From Methanosarcinales archaeon (GTDB lineage: Archaea; Halobacteriota; Syntropharchaeia; Alkanophagales; Methanospirareceae): DNA of 5,693 bases. Positions 5,672 to 5,693 of this stretch are shown piece by piece; the first letter of the stretch is position 1; each line of letters starts with the position of its first letter. The stretch is taken from positions 1 to 5,693 of the forward strand of contig QMVO01000130.1 of the NCBI GenBank assembly GCA_003661125.1. The letters run 5' to 3'. Position numbers and translations under genes: made by a program. The notes under the pieces were generated by a model that saw nothing but the letters and a program-made list of their open reading frames with translations, was not told where the DNA came from and searched no databases.

Positions 5672-5693
5672 ATGGCAAAAAGAAATTATATCG
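5672..5693 (+). CDS. Start of an unidentified gene (3' truncated)
   Basis: An ATG about 28 bases after the TATA box opens a frame reading MAKRNYI before the window ends. No Shine-Dalgarno sequence precedes it, which suits a leaderless transcript. Seven residues are too few to name a product. The placement relative to the promoter is the main support. Confidence 0.5.

Overview
The window looks like a chromosomal piece of a euryarchaeon, probably a methanogen or ANME-type relative. This is inferred from four things: TATA boxes of the form TTTATATA with purine-rich upstream elements, purine-rich Shine-Dalgarno sites (GAGGGTGA, GGGAGG), a surface protein ending in a PGF-CTERM-like archaeosortase signal, and a GbsR/MarR regulator next to a COG1361-type protein and an HAE3-like RND exporter. 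The base and codon style reminds me of Methanophagales (ANME-1), but that placement is a guess. All recognisable genes lie on the plus strand.

Layout. Bases 1-791 hold the 3' part of a COG1032-type radical SAM gene. It enters already inside the CxxxCxxC cluster motif and is broken by an apparent one-base deletion near 204-208. After a 96-base gap with a clear archaeal promoter (about 825-839) comes a tight block of four genes: a GbsR/MarR-like winged-helix regulator (888-1409), a secreted protein with three Ig-like repeats and a PGF-CTERM-like tail (1430-2713), and the two halves of an RND/MMPL exporter (2720-3889 and 3890-5029). The two exporter ORFs are in the same frame and separated only by one TAA followed directly by ATG. 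A repeat with inverted arms and internal ~10-base periodicity fills 5032-5108. It is followed by a small two-CBS-domain protein (5128-5538), whose last residues appear frameshifted at a T5 run. The window ends with a second strong promoter and the first seven codons of a gene that is nearly leaderless (5672 onward).

Working model (inference). The 888-5029 block encodes a self-regulated export system. The regulator senses a ligand or envelope stress. The RND halves form a 12-helix proton-driven pump for a hydrophobic or amphipathic substrate. The surface-anchored Ig-like protein serves as its extracytoplasmic partner. No substrate can be read from the sequence.

The two apparent frameshifts, in the radical SAM and CBS genes, are both of the 'one base missing at a five-base homopolymer' kind. 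Sequencing error is therefore a serious alternative to real gene decay.
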